DNA of 64,000 nucleotides from Tragulus kanchil. Taxonomy: Eukaryota > Chordata > Mammalia > Artiodactyla > Tragulidae. Shown here in pieces: positions 12,563-24,916 of this stretch. Each line of letters starts with the position of its first letter. Positions within the stretch are counted from its first letter, which is position 1. Position numbers and translations under genes: made by a program. Below the pieces are notes generated by a model. The model was given only the letters and a program-made list of their open reading frames with translations, had not been told where the DNA came from and did not search any database. The stretch is from NCBI GenBank assembly GCA_022376925.1, contig JAIOJX010000030.1:171115298-171179297 (forward strand), in the 5' to 3' direction.

Positions 12563-13696
12563 GGTTTTCAGAGAGTCCATGGTTTGGGCTTCCAGATTGT
12601 GGATAAGGGATTGTAAACGTTTATCAAACAGAATGCAGGTAAATGGGTCAGTCATTAGCACTCAAGAGACAGGTGACAAGTGAGGCATTTCTCAACTGAA
12701 GCCAGGCTAGACCTAGAGACCAGCTCCTATGGCTTGTCAGGAAGCCCCAGACCTTCCCACAGTCACTTAGACCACAGACACTCTTTGCTGAAGCAGATGG
12801 AAGACCTGATTTACAGAGCCGTGAGCATCCTTTCTCAGCATCTCTCTTAAGATCACCACTGCCCTCTTTATCCCGTTGCACCAGCCTGGCAGCTTCCTGA
12901 ACACATGGTTTCTCTGGCCATATTTTCACAGTGGAAAATAGCGTTTTCAGAACTGGCTGTCCCTAGCTTTCATATGTCATTTTTTCCTCTCTGTTGTTTC
13001 TATGGCAGTTGGCACATGCGTCTCACTCTTCACTTTTGAGATAGGTTTAAAAAACCTTGGCCAGAAAGCCAGCCTCTTCATTAACATCCTCGTCCATTTG
13101 TTTGCCTGAAAGCCAGTAGCAGCACTGCCCCACCCCGCCCCCACAAATAAAAATAGGTTTGAGATTCCCAGAAGATGTTTGAAATCATCTTTTCTGGTCC
13201 TTTGGTGTATTAATTTTTCATGTAGAAATGACACATGACACTAGAAAGTGATTATTCTTGACAATAGAGGTTAAAATAGTGGCTGATTTCCTGTAAAGAT
13301 AAGTGCCCTTCATTTTCCCAGACCACCTCCCAAGGCCCTAGAAGGATCTTAACAGTATTCTAATTATGATATCCCCTAATTTATCTTCAAGAGGGGCCTT
13401 GAAATTTTATAATTTCAGACTTATCCAAACTTGGATTTGTCCCTGCTTTACCTCAATATTAAAGTATGCCTCAAGGCCTTAGTTAACTCTGGGTTTGTTG
13501 TTGGTGAGAGTAGCTTTCCTATATCTTGGAAATTCTACTTCCCCATTTGTTAGGTGGATATACATAATCTTGACATCATGGGGTGCTTGGAAGGACAAGA
13601 ATGGTCATGTCCCTGTAGCAGCAAAGACAGTGTTCACAAGTGTTGACTCATCTCTGTTTCCTTGAGGATAATTTTTGTATGTAGTAAGAACACCTC
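12563..13696. other. Unique DNA, no gene seen
   Basis: About 1.1 kb without recognised repeats. The 85- and 93-codon minus-strand frames in it lack any family resemblance. A short C-rich stretch lies near 13127-13142. Confidence 0.5.
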
Positions 13697-13711
13697 AAGA
13701 AACAGGGTCTA

Positions 13712-13974
13712 GGGCTTCCCTGGTGGTCCAGTGGTTAAGGACTCTGCCTTGCATTGCAAGGGGTGCTGGTTAGATCCCTGGCCTGGGAAGATCCCACGTG
13801 CCACGGAGTGGCTGGACAGATGTGTCCAATTACCAAGCCAGAACTCTGGGGAGCATGTGCCCAGAGCTGGTGCTCTGTAATGGGAGGGGCCGCTGTGATG
13901 GGAGGCCCACACAAGCCAAAGAACAAAGATAGATGAAAATAAATAAATGAAGGACCAATAAAAAGTGGCCAAAA
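13712..13974 (+). mobile_element. Lineage SINE, full length
   Basis: Starts GGGCTTCCCTGGTGGTCCAG with an A-box at GTGGTCCAGTGG and a worn B-box at GGTTAGATCCC. The middle has CTGGACAGATGTGTCCAATT, and the tail runs through GGGAGGCCCACA to AAAGTGGCCAAAA. Confidence 0.9.
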
Positions 13975-14219
13975 GTGGGAATGAACAGTGGGTGGAAGGT
14001 GTAAAGGAAGTGGCATGAAAACCTATACTATCATATGTGAAAAAAATAGCTATTGTCATTGCACTGTGAGAAAAGGGGATCCTGCAGGGACACTGTGTGA
14101 TGGCCTGGAGGGGTCGGATGGGGGAGATATATATATGACTAATCTGGGATCATACATATCTGTAAACAACAAAACTCGATAAAGTGAAAAGTAAGATAAA
14201 AATTAAAAAAAAAAAAAAC
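13975..14219 (+). mobile_element. LINE-1 3' end, strongly 5'-truncated
   Basis: About 245 bp of the 3' UTR of the same LINE-1 family seen antisense at 14667, 45344 and 56292. Shared landmarks are TATCATATGTGAAAAA, GCTATTGTCATTGCACTGTG and CATATCTGTAAACAACA. It ends in a 14-A run. It sits in the tail of the upstream SINE and in the same orientation. Confidence 0.8.
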
Positions 14220-14335
14220 TGCTTTGGCCATGCCACTCAGCATGCTAGATCTTAGTTCCCTGACCAAGGATCACACCCCTGTCCCCTGCTGTGGAAGCAT
14301 GGAGTCCTAACAACAGGAGAGCTAGGGAACTCCCC
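14219..14335 (-). mobile_element. CHR-type SINE fragment
   Basis: Antisense CHR SINE. Its head lies at the right end (GCTAGGGAACTCCCC) and its body holds the worn ACCAAGGATCACACCCC B-box region. It abuts the LINE-1 A-tail, so it probably landed in it. Confidence 0.7.
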
Positions 14336-14447
14336 AGCATCTACTTTAAAAATCAAATGCACTGGCAAAAAAAAAAAAAAAAAATTTGGCCAAAATTTAA
14401 AAAAAAAAATTACAAAATAAATAAATAAATAAAAGAAACAGAGTCTA

Positions 14448-14666
14448 TTTTTCTCACTTAATAAGAAATCTGGAAAGAGTCTCAGAGGTATCATGGGAAC
14501 TTAGACTCACTGTAGCTTTCTTTTTAGCCTTCTTTCGTGTGTACACCATGTTCACGATCCTAGAATGGCTGCTTTATTCCAGAGAGTGTATTTGCATTCT
14601 AGGAGGGAGAAAAAGGGGAGGAGGGAAGAAACATGAATATACCGTCTGAATCAATCTCTCTCTCTC
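14448..14666. other. Unique spacer
   Basis: Short non-repetitive sequence ending in a CT-rich run. No feature recognised. Confidence 0.5.
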
Positions 14667-15302
14667 TTTTTTTAATTAATGTTTTTTTTAATTTTTAAAA
14701 AATTATTACAGAGTTTTGTTGTTCACAGACATGCATGTTCCCAGATCAGTCATACGCATATCCCTGGTCCCCTCCCCACTCCCAGTCCCCCTGTCCTACC
14801 CCTTCAGGCCGTCGCACTTGGCCCTTGTAGGAACTCCTGTTCCCACAGCACAATGACAATAGCCATCTTTTTCACATATGATAATTTAGGTTTCCATGTT
14901 ACTCCCTCTGTGCCTCCCACTCACTATTCATTCCCCACAATGTCCATATGTCTATTCTCTAAGTCTGTTTTTCCATGGGTTCACTGCGTGTGTTATCATT
15001 ACCCATTTCCTAGATTCCATATATATGTGTTAGTATACTGTACTTGTCTTTCTCTTTTTGACTTACTTCACTTTTTATGATAGCCACCTCATTAGGACTG
15101 ATTCTTCTGCATTTGTTTTTACAGCTGAGACGTATTCCATTGTATATATGTAGCAGAGATTCTTTATCCATTCATTCATCGATGGACATCTAGGTTGCTT
15201 CCGTGTTCTAGCTATTGTATAGAGAGCTGCAATGAGCATTGGGGTACGGGTGCCTCTTTCCTTTTGATTTCCTCAGGGTATAAGTCTAATAGTGGAATTG
15301 TT
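14667..15302 (-). mobile_element. LINE-1 3' end, 5'-truncated, antisense
   Basis: The 3' UTR and the last part of ORF2 of a ruminant-type LINE-1. The T-rich A-tail lies at 14667-14710, then GAGTTTTGTTGTTCACAG, GCACAATGACAATAGCC, TTCCATTGTATATATG and TCATCGATGGACATCTAGG. The 5' truncation is near 15302, at the same ORF2 region as the copy at 56292-56933. Frameshifts and stops mark it as dead. Confidence 0.85.
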
Positions 15303-15621
15303 TTTATAAGGAAAATAATAGCATTTCCAAAATGCCATTGTGTAAGGGTAGAGTTAATTTGTAGCTAATCTGTGTATTTTGGGGATATCCAGAACCATGC
15401 CTGGGAACCTTGACCAAGAAAGGGATAGAAATGATTTCTCAGGCTATGCTTAAAATTCAGAACTCCTCAGGAGGCAGCTCATCCTTAGTTTGTCTACATT
15501 GTTAATTTGAAATGTAAACATTGATAATCTGTACCTGGTTTACCTGTTTATAGCCTGGTTTTGGTTATTTGAACAGGGGGATAGAAGAGAGCCCTAAGTA
15601 AACTTGGTCCTTAGTCACAGA
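15303..15621. other. Unique DNA, no gene seen
   Basis: About 320 bp with no recognised element. Confidence 0.5.
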
Positions 15622-15716
15622 CTTTTTCTGTTTTGTTCATTATCATTTACCTAGTCTATTGCATGATGTCTGGCACACAATAGGTATTTAGTAAATGTTT
15701 GTCAAGTAAATGAGTA
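15622..15716 (+). mobile_element. MIR fragment, 3' part
   Basis: Worn MIR SINE end, with TCTGGCACACAATAGG followed by AGTAAATGTTTGTCAAG. This matches the well-known MIR terminal phrase about a feature used in many mammalian loci. The last part recurs at 16801-16848 in the second copy of block F. Confidence 0.7.
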
Positions 15717-17890
15717 TTTGCAGATATTTAGCTTTTGAAGAATTAGGCTCCATGGCTTATCCAACTGATGTCATAAGCAAACATTTCATGAGAGGATATG
15801 GTTACAGGAAAGGACGAGACTCAGCCCTGCAGTGCCAGAAATTGGAAGGATGGTGTGGTTTCACTTCAGGGTGTTCCCCGGCAGATAGAATCTGAACACA
15901 CTAATACCCAAAATGCAATCCAAGGACAAAGCGTTGGGGATTTTGGGGAAAAGAACAGTGTAAACAGCTATTGTGCTTCCTTTTCACCTTTTTACTTTGG
16001 TAACATGTAACCTCATGACTTTGTGACCTATATTCATGTACTTATAGTTACTATTGGCTTTAATTCCAACCTCAGGCTTCCCTTGCAATGTGTCTATGAA
16101 GGACAGCTTCCTCTGAGAATCTACTACCCTGCAAAAATTCAAGACTAATCCAACTGCAGTAATTGACTAGCTGGCATTCTCTTGTCTTCTTCTGGGCTAT
16201 AGATGCTGGAGCTTTTACTGAGAATGGTGACCTTTCAAAGAAAATAGACCCATTCTCTAGTTGGAAAGTAATAAAGTTATCCTTAAAATCTTAAAATGGC
16301 TCCTCTGGACCCCTGGCTATTTCTAGGGTGTTCCATCTGTCTTCTTACACAGCTATTCAGAGACAGAAGCAAAGACAATTCTGTGGTGTGTCCCCAGTTG
16401 ACATCACTATCATGAGACTACATGGGCTATGAAAGAGTGTCTAAATTTCCGGTTCTATAGTATGTGGAAGGCTCTTTATCTCTGAGAAACAGATAGCTGA
16501 AACTCATCAGTAAAATTCCACGGTCAATTTTATTTTCCCACTGGGGAAAATATTGACATCATCATCATAAGCCCCAGAGAGATCTGGGTGTATTAAGGAC
16601 AGAAAGCCAGATATTGCGAAGTCTGTCACAAAAGTTACAGTAACCACCCACGGAGATCAAGCAGGATGCACCTCTCCCTGTTTGATTTCTGCAAAGACCA
16701 TGAAAGTAATGAGGTGGAAACAGACTCTTATGACACCCTCTCTCCTCTCACCACCTGTATAGTTTTATTTAAGTAAATGTTTGTCAAGTAAATGAGTGAT
16801 TCTGGCACACAATAGGTATTTAGTAAATGTTTGTCAAGTAAATGAGTATTTGCAGATATTTAGCTTTTGAAGAATTAGGCTCCATGGCTTATCCAACTGA
16901 TGTCATAAGCAAACATTTCATGAGAGGATATGGTTACAGGAAAGGACGAGACTCAGCCCTGCAGTGCCAGAAATTGGAAGGATGGTGTGGTTTCACTTCA
17001 GGGTGTTCCCTGGCAGATAGAATCTGAACACACTAATACCCAAAATGCAATCCAAGGACAAAGCGTTGGGGATTTTGGGGAAAAGAACAGTGTAAACAGC
17101 TATTGTGCTTCCTTTTCACCTTTTTACTTTGGTAACATGTAACCTCATGACTTTGTGACCTATATTCATGTACTTATAGTTACTATTGGCTTTAATTCCA
17201 ACCTCAGGCTTCCCTTGCAATGTGTCTATGAAGGACAGCTTCCTCTGAGAATCTACTACCCTGCAAAAATTCAAGACTAATCCAACTGCAGTAATTGACT
17301 AGCTGGCATTCTCTTGTCTTCTTCTGGGCTATAGATGCTGGAGCTTTTACTGAGAATGGTGACCTTTCAAAGAAAATAGACCCATTCTCTAGTTGGAAAG
17401 TAATAAAGTTATCCTTAAAATCTTAAAATGGCTCCTCTGGACCCCTGGCTATTTCTAGGGTGTTCCATCTGTCTTCTTACACAGCTATTCAGAGACAGAA
17501 GCAAAGACAATTCTGTGGTGTGTCCCCAGTTGACATCACTATCATGAGACTACATGGGCTATGAAAGAGTGTCTAAATTTCCGGTTCTATAGTATGTGGA
17601 AGGCTCTTTATCTCTGAGAAACAGATAGCTGAAACTCATCAGTAAAATTCCACGGTCAATTTTATTTTCCCACTGGGGAAAATATTGACATCATCATCAT
17701 AAGCCCCAGAGAGATCTGGGTGTATTAAGGACAGAAAGCCAGATATTGCGAAGTCTGTCACAAAAGTTACAGTAACCACCCACGGAGATCAAGCAGGATG
17801 CACCTCTCCCTGTTTGATTTCTGCAAAGACCATGAAAGTAATGAGGTGGAAACAGACTCTTATGACACCCTCTCTCCTCTCACCACCTGT
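15669..17890. repeat. Direct duplication F (15669-16758 / 16801-17890)
   Basis: Period 1132. One C/T substitution was seen (15879 versus 17011). The 42-bp spacer contains an extra degraded copy of the unit's own start (AAGTAAATGTTTGTCAAG), so that phrase occurs three times. Content is unique DNA plus a MIR end. Confidence 0.92.
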
Positions 17891-19717
17891 CCTTGTCTGG
17901 ATCTCCACCAGAAACAAACTCCATTTGCCTTCATGATTATTTAATTAACATTTTAAGCAGGAATCTGATCATGCATCCTCCTGCCTAACACCTTCAATAG
18001 TTTCCCAGTCTCTTTTAACATAAAAGTAAATCTCTTTGGCCTTCATGTGTGGATATGTCATGGAGTCTAATTCTTAAGAAGCTGTATATTTGCAAAGATT
18101 CACTTATTCAACACATATATATTGAATGGCTCTGTGTACCAGGAATTATAAAATGGACTGAACAACTGTGAACAACATTTTGTAAGTGTTTAAACAAACA
18201 AATAATATTCCAAATTTTCCTGTTAATTGGAGAACTACCTATGGAGAAATCAGAAAGCACTTTCAGATGTATGAAGCCTCAGAACTTCTCAATACTCTGA
18301 ACCTCAGAATATTGTAAACATTTCTACCCGAGGATAGTGCTACATACTGAGCTCATACTGCTTCCAACTTGGGTGTCTGGCCCTGTATAACATGTAGGAG
18401 TAGACCAGAACAAGACATCCTAGGAGGGAAGAAAGATAGAGCCCACACATGCCCTGTAGCTCAAATTTCTCACCGAAATGGAGTGAATAGGGTGGAAGGA
18501 CATCAGCAGAGGGAAGTCATAACTGACCAGGACCCTCTAGGGTCCTCCCAGCAGGGAACGCCTGCCTGCATGTGTTCTTCTTGTCTCTTATTATAGAAAA
18601 GTTTTAGCTCCAGGAGACAGAAGCAAAGACAATTCTGTGGTGTGTCCCCAGTTAAAAGACTACATGGGCTATGAAAGAGGGTCTAAATTTCCGGTTCTAT
18701 AGTATGTGGAAGGCTCTTTATCTCTGAGAAACAGATAGCTGAAACTCATCAGTAAAATTCCACGGTCAATTTTATTTTCCCACTGGGGAAAATATTGACA
18801 TCATCATCATAAGCCCCAGAGAGATCTGGGTGTATTAAGGACAGAAAGCCAGATATTGCGAAGTCTGTCACAAAAGTTACAGTAACCACCCACGGAGATC
18901 AAGCAGGATGCACCTCTCCCTGTTTGATTTCTGCAAAGACCATGAAAGTAATGAGGTGGAAACAGACTCTTATGACACCCTCTCTCCTCTCACCACCTGT
19001 CCTTGTCTGGATCTCCACCAGAAACAAACTCCATTTGCCTTCATGATTATTTAATTAACATTTTAAGCAGGAATCTGATCATGCATCCTCCTGCCTAACA
19101 CCTTCAATAGTTTCCCAGTCTCTTTTAACATAAAAGTAAATCTCTTTGGCCTTCATGTGTGGATATGTCATGGAGTCTAATTCTTAAGAAGCTGTATATT
19201 TGCAAAGATTCACTTATTCAACACATATATATTGAATGGCTCTGTGTACCAGGAATTATAAAATGGACTGAACAACTGTGAACAACATTTTGTAAGTGTT
19301 TAAACAAACAAATAATATTCCAAATTTTCCTGTTAATTGGAGAACTACCTATGGAGAAATCAGAAAGCACTTTCAGATGTATGAAGCCTCAGAACTTCTC
19401 AATACTCTGAACCTCAGAATATTGTAAACATTTCTACCCGAGGATAGTGCTACATACTGAGCTCATACTGCTTCCAACTTGGGTGTCTGGCCCTGTATAA
19501 CATGTAGGAGTAGACCAGAACAAGACATCCTAGGAGGGAAGAAAGATAGAGCCCACACATGCCCTGTAGCTCAAATTTCTCACCGAAATGGAGTGAATAG
19601 GGTGGAAGGACATCAGCAGAGGGAAGTCATAACTGACCAGGACCCTCTAGGGTCCTCCCAGCAGGGAACGCCTGCCTGCATGTGTTCTTCTTGTCTCTTA
19701 TTATAGAAAAGTTTTAG
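17492..19717. repeat. Direct duplication G (17492-18607 / 18614-19717)
   Basis: Period 1122, dropping to 1110 after a 12-bp deletion about 40 bp into the second copy (near 18654). A T-to-G change lies near 18680. The spacer is 6 bp. The first copy starts inside the second copy of F, so bases 17492-17890 exist in three versions. Confidence 0.92.
17891..18613. other. Unique DNA with L2/MIR-like fragment
   Basis: Non-coding sequence. Around 18101-18180, TTCACTTATTCAACACATAT and the following text resemble the ancient L2/MIR3 phrase found across mammals. It recurs at about 19211-19290. No exon recognised. Confidence 0.4.
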
Positions 19718-20933
19718 TCTCCTAGGCCTCCCCTGACTCATAGAAAGTGGGTCAGGAATGAATGCTTTAAAGGATGTGAACATGTAGTTAAAAAAAAAAT
19801 AGCATTTGGTCCAGGAGAACTGGTAACAGTTTGAACAGTAATCAGCCAGAGGTGAGAGTCTTTAGTTCTACCCTGAAGGGGATAGACAGTACACATTCTT
19901 GCATTGTTTGCTAGATACTTAAACCCCCACCAGATGGAAGAAGCTGACCGTGTGTTGGCTGTGAGCATGTAGCCCCCAGACCAGCAGTAGCCTGAGGATG
20001 GATTGATGTTGTTACCTGTGACACCACCCTGTTACCTCACCTTCAGTCAGACAACTGTTTTTGGGTCTTTGGAACATTAGATGCCCACACTGCTTGTTTG
20101 ACTCTTGCAGTAAATGATGCACTTTCCTTCATCACTCCTGGGTTTGAGTAAAACCAGGTTTAGTAACAATATATTTTGCCCTCAATAACATGGAGTCTTG
20201 GAAACACACATTAGATGAGGCCAGTGTTTGAAGAGAGCCAGTATGATCCAGAATCACTTTTGTTGGTTTTGGCTGAGACATATTTTAGGTCATTTCATCT
20301 TCACTGCACTGGCCTTCTCTCTCCTTTGAGTAAATGTCCACCCAGATGCTTAAAATCAGTCTATTTTCTTTCAGTTAGTGCACTTTGGTTCTTCCTTTCC
20401 AGTAACGGAAGATAAACTATTCTGATTATTATTTGATCAAACTGTGAAATATCCAGATAGTATTCAACTGTTGTTGACCCACCATGAATGGCAGTATCAT
20501 ATAGTTCCGTCTAAGAAATATATTCAGATCACATTGTAGAATTCTTGTACAAAAAAAGGAGATAATTAAAATGAGTGTTTGAATACTAAACAGTTAATTA
20601 ATGATAATAGATGATAGATATTGATAATAGATTAAGCAGACAGTGGAAAATTGATAAGAACAAAACATGGAATCAGGCCTGGGGCTTCAAGTTTGACTCT
20701 CTAAATGTTCTGTTTGGTTAGACATTTTTGTTTGCCAGTGACAGAGTCAAGTTATATTAGGAGGAGCAAGGAGTGAGGAGGGTGTAGCACTGGGAGATGA
20801 GGCTACTAGGAGAGAATCTGGGGTCTGGAGGGAGAGGAGCTTGTTACCAATGTATTTGTCCATGATTCCCCATCAGCATTTGTCTTCCACCTGCCTAGTT
20901 CACAGTCAGAGGGAAGAAGGAAAGGACTTAAGA
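19718..20933. other. Unique DNA, no gene seen
   Basis: About 1.2 kb with no recognised repeat or gene. A small GATAATAGAT-rich imperfect repeat lies at 20600-20635. Confidence 0.5.
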
Positions 20934-21795
20934 CAGTGGTCAGTGAATCCTGAACATCCCTGAAATCCTTTCAGGGGTTCTGAGAGGTCAGAAGTATTTT
21001 CACAGTGATACTAAGATGGGATATGCCTTTTCCACTGATGCTTGCATTGATGATGCAGAAACAATGGGGGTGAAACTACTACTTTAGAACAAATCAAGAC
21101 AATGGAATCAAGTTACATGAGCCATTGTTGTATTCTTCAGGCATGCATTTATAGTTTTTGATAAATGCCAGTTTCACTTAGCAGTGTTCTTGATGAAGCA
21201 GTAAAATCATTCATTTCATTGGATTTTGACCCTCGAATATTACCCTTTGTGAAGGGAAAGAAACATACATGAATTATTTCTGCTGCAAAGTAACTGCATT
21301 CAGAGCCCTGAGCAGAATTAACTGCTTTTTTACACTGAACACCACTTTTACTTGAAAGCACAACTGACAGACAAGTTATGGTTATTGAGTCGTGGGCATT
21401 TAGCAGATGTTTTCTCTAAGTGAATGAAGTGAGCTTGTCACTTCAAGAAAAGCAACTGACAGCATTTGTTGCCAATGACAAATTTGAGCATCCATACAAA
21501 CACTTTTAGAATTTCAGGAAACGTTTGCCAACCTGAGCTTGACAGCTTCCCAGTACACGCAGCTTTTTTTTTTAATAGAAATATGTTATGAATGTTAACA
21601 TGTAATGAGGTATTTTACTATTTAACAATAAATTAGTAAATATCCCTTACATCTCAATTTTAATTTGAAATATAGTACATAGGGTAAGATAGAACCCTCA
21701 TAAACAAATGGTTTTGGAGTCTTTGATAATTTTTAAGATATATTTAACACGTAGTTTCTATAAAGGTGTAGTGAGTTTGAGAATGACTCATAAGA
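20934..21795 (+). mobile_element. hAT-Charlie DNA transposon, decayed and internally deleted
   Basis: The left end reads CAGTGGTCAGTGAA and the right end GAGTTTGAGAATGACTC, worn versions of the family's inverted terminal repeat. Inside are transposase-derived phrases of the Charlie/ZBED-like hAT group: ATGCCAGTTTCACTTAGCAG, GAACACCACTTTTACTTGAA, AGCAACTGACAGCATTTG and TGAGCTTGACAGCTTCCCAG, then the A+T-rich 3' UTR with GTTAACATGTAATG. Most of the transposase C-terminus is missing after 21560. The right terminus recurs at 22828-22880 through duplication H. Confidence 0.75.
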
Positions 21796-23907
21796 ACTTT
21801 TCTTCTTCCCCTTTCAGTTAACTCTTAAGACTCAGCGAGGCCTTTTGCTAACTAACTGTTCTCCATTATTTCTGAACTTTTCCCTTTGTGATCTTTTTCT
21901 TAGTGTGCGTTGTTTTTTCTGTTTGTATCTTTCCATGATAAGCATTTAGGCCTGGAAAATATCTTTTTATGGTGAGATTAAGCTCAATTCTTCTCAAAAA
22001 AAGGTAAATTGTGCCAGAATATTTTTTACATTTGCTGCCTTAGAGCTCCCCAAATAATCACCTTCTCTTCTACTGGTTTAATTTTATGTTCTTGATGAAT
22101 ACACATTTAGGACTGTAAAATGAAGAAACAGTATTATAAATCTGTATATAAGAAAGAAGGCAAAAAAGAATAAATGACAAAAAAGCAAATTCCATGAAAA
22201 TAGAAACCACAGGCACAAAATGACAAATGCAAATGCTAGGGATCATTCTGGTTTTGTAAAATGGTGACTGTGTCCATTTTCCCTGGACTGTCTCTTGTGT
22301 GTTGTGCTGGTTATAAATGTTGCAGAAGTGTGGCTGTATGCAGACTTGATGACAGGATGATTGCTTGTAAGGAAGGGACACCTAAGCCCACTCCTGTGAA
22401 GAGAGTGACCCAGGCCCACACATTGAGATGCTCATCAAGTCATTATTAATGCCTATTAAATGATATTTGCTAAGTGCTGTTATTAATAATGCTGCCAGAT
22501 CAGCCACCCTGTAGAATATGTGATACAGAGAGGATTCTGGGGCTCTGATTTTAATAAAAAGCACGGTTTAGGTCCCATAGAACCTTAGGAAATATTCCAG
22601 TTGGAAGAGATCATTATTTTATTTTTCTTATGTGTAGAATTCCACCATGAGTTTTCAGCAGCCAGGTGTCCTTCCCCTATCTGGGTAATTCTTGCCTGTG
22701 TAAAATGATAGGATTTGACTATAGCACTTATTTACAACCAGCGAAATCTTAACCTGAAACCTCAAGAAACAAGGCTCAGAGAATTGTTGCTTGACTTAAA
22801 GAAAAGATGAGTAAACTTAAAATTTTTTTTAACACGTAGTTTCTATAAAGGTGTAGTGAGTTTGAGAATGACTCATAAGAACTTTTCTTCTTCCCCTTTC
22901 AGTTAACTCTTAAGACTCAGCGAGGCCTTTTGCTAACTAACTGTTCTCCATTATTTCTGAACTTTTCCCTTTGTGATCTTTTTCTTAGTGTGCGTTGTTT
23001 TTTCTGTTTGTATCTTTCCATGATAAGCATTTAGGCCTGGAAAATATCTTTTTATGGTGAGATTAAGCTCAATTCTTCTCAAAAAAAGGTAAATTGTGCC
23101 AGAATATTTTTTACATTTGCTGCCTTAGAGCTCCCCAAATAATCACCTTCTCTTCTACTGGTTTAATTTTATGTTCTTGATGAATACACATTTAGGACTG
23201 TAAAATGAAGAAACAGTATTATAAATCTGTATATAAGAAAGAAGGCAAAAAAGAATAAATGACAAAAAAGCAAATTCCATGAAAATAGAAACCACAGGCA
23301 CAAAATGACAAATGCAAATGCTAGGGATCATTCTGGTTTTGTAAAATGGTGACTGTGTCCATTTTCCCTGGACTGTCTCTTGTGTGTTGTGCTGGTTATA
23401 AATGTTGCAGAAGTGTGGCTGTATGCAGACTTGATGACAGGATGATTGCTTGTAAGGAAGGGACACCTAAGCCCACTCCTGTGAAGAGAGTGACCCAGGC
23501 CCACACATTGAGATGCTCATCAAGTCATTATTAATGCCTATTAAATGATATTTGCTAAGTGCTGTTATTAATAATGCTGCCAGATCAGCCACCCTGTAGA
23601 ATATGTGATACAGAGAGGATTCTGGGGCTCTGATTTTAATAAAAAGCACGGTTTAGGTCCCATAGAACCTTAGGAAATATTCCAGTTGGAAGAGATCATT
23701 ATTTTATTTTTCTTATGTGTAGAATTCCACCATGAGTTTTCAGCAGCCAGGTGTCCTTCCCCTATCTGGGTAATTCTTGCCTGTGTAAAATGATAGGATT
23801 TGACTATAGCACTTATTTACAACCAGCGAAATCTTAACCTGAAACCTCAAGAAACAAGGCTCAGAGAATTGTTGCTTGACTTAAAGAAAAGATGAGTAAA
23901 CTTAAAA
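21743..23907. repeat. Direct duplication H (21743-22822 / 22828-23907)
   Basis: Period 1085, constant. The copies look identical by eye and the spacer is 5-6 T residues. It begins within the right end of the hAT-Charlie remnant, so the transposon tail appears twice. Confidence 0.92.
21796..22822. other. Unique DNA, no gene seen
   Basis: Non-repetitive sequence, present again at 22881-23907. A 103-codon minus-strand frame (22070-22381) has no recognisable domain. Confidence 0.5.
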
Positions 23908-24086
23908 GCTCTGTCTTGGCTCTCCACTGAGCTTTTCTGTCTGCTTATCTCCTGAGATACTGCAATGAACCCTAATGCTCTGGGTACACAGTTTGAGAAC
24001 CATTAGACCAAGGACTTTGTAGCTCCCTGTGCTTGGGGAGACTTTGTCAGAAAATTTGAGTAATTTCTTTTCATTAGAGAACCAGT
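23908..24086. other. Unique spacer
   Basis: Contains CAGTTTGAGAACCATTAGAC near 23990-24010, which resembles a hAT terminal repeat. Too little remains to call an element. Confidence 0.35.
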
Positions 24087-24100
24087 TGGCATCAAGTTTA

Positions 24101-24448
24101 TTTTTTATTTTATTTCTTTTTTTAAAGATTTATTTATTTATTTATTTATTTTGGGCAGGGGTCAGGTTGGGGATGGAGGGGAGCGGACGGGCCACTTTTA
24201 TTGGTCTTTCATTTCTCTATTTTCATCCGCCTTTGTTCTTTGGCCCATGTGGACCTCCCATCGCGGTGGCATCTGTCGTCGCAGAGCACCGGCTCTGGGC
24301 GCATGCGCTCCAGAGCTCTGGCTTGGTAATTGGACACATCAGTCCAGCCACTCTGTGGCACGTAGGATCTTCCCAGGCCAGGGCTCGAACCGGCGCCCAT
24401 TGCACTGCAAGGCGGTGTCCTTACCCACTGGACCACCAGGGAAAGCCC
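24101..24448 (-). mobile_element. Lineage SINE with perfect 14-bp target duplication
   Basis: TGGCATCAAGTTTA at 24087-24100 and 24449-24462 flank the element exactly. The minus-strand head starts GGGCTTTCCCTGGTGGTCC. The B-box region CGAACCGGCGCCCATTGC is well preserved. After the GTGGCC end the tail has a C-rich extension (plus-strand GGTTGGGGATGGAGGGGAG) and then a TTTA repeat. Low divergence and an intact duplication mean a fairly recent insertion. Confidence 0.93.
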
Positions 24449-24462
24449 TGGCATCAAGTTTA

Positions 24463-24916
24463 GAACTAAATAGCCCTCTAGGTAGACGTGACAAAGATGA
24501 TGAAGATAGTGGTAGTGGTGCCCTCCCCGACCCCAGAAGGATTCACAAGCCAACTAAGAGCCATGAAGAACTTACTCCGGTTGTGGTTTTATCCACATCC
24601 TAGGCAAAACAGAAACCAACATTTGTCTTTAAGGAGCTGTCAGGCAAATTTCAAGAGGCACAACATAAACAAAGCAACCCAACATGAGTCCAGATATTAG
24701 AAGGATTCAGAATTCAAGGTTAGATGGTAAATGGCATAATGGGGCGGTCAGGAAGAGCACATGGAGAAGGATGCTGCATTCTTTTCTTCATGCTTTTCCC
24801 AACTTGATCTTCTGCTTCTGACTACGATAGAGCTGTCAGGGACAGGGAAGAAGGGCATCAGGGAAGACAATTGAGTGTGTAAACAATCTTGTTTGTTATA
24901 ATCACGTATGTTTATA
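24463..24916. other. Unique DNA, no gene seen
   Basis: About 450 bp, no recognised element. Confidence 0.5.

Larger units (their letters stand above)
13697..14447 (+). mobile_element. Nested retroelement cluster bounded by a 15-bp target duplication
   Basis: AAGAAACAGGGTCTA at 13697-13711 and AAGAAACAGAGTCTA at 14433-14447 (one mismatch) bound the whole cluster. The outer insertion is a lineage SINE (13712-13974) whose A-rich tail resumes after 14387. Inside its tail lie a LINE-1 3' end and an antisense CHR SINE, bounded by TGGCCAAAA at 13966-13974 and 14387-14395. Confidence 0.75.

Noticed and set aside
24029..24603. Open frames of 114-150 codons on both strands
   Set aside because: They lie in a SINE. 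The same peptide phrases recur at other SINE copies, so they come from the repeat.
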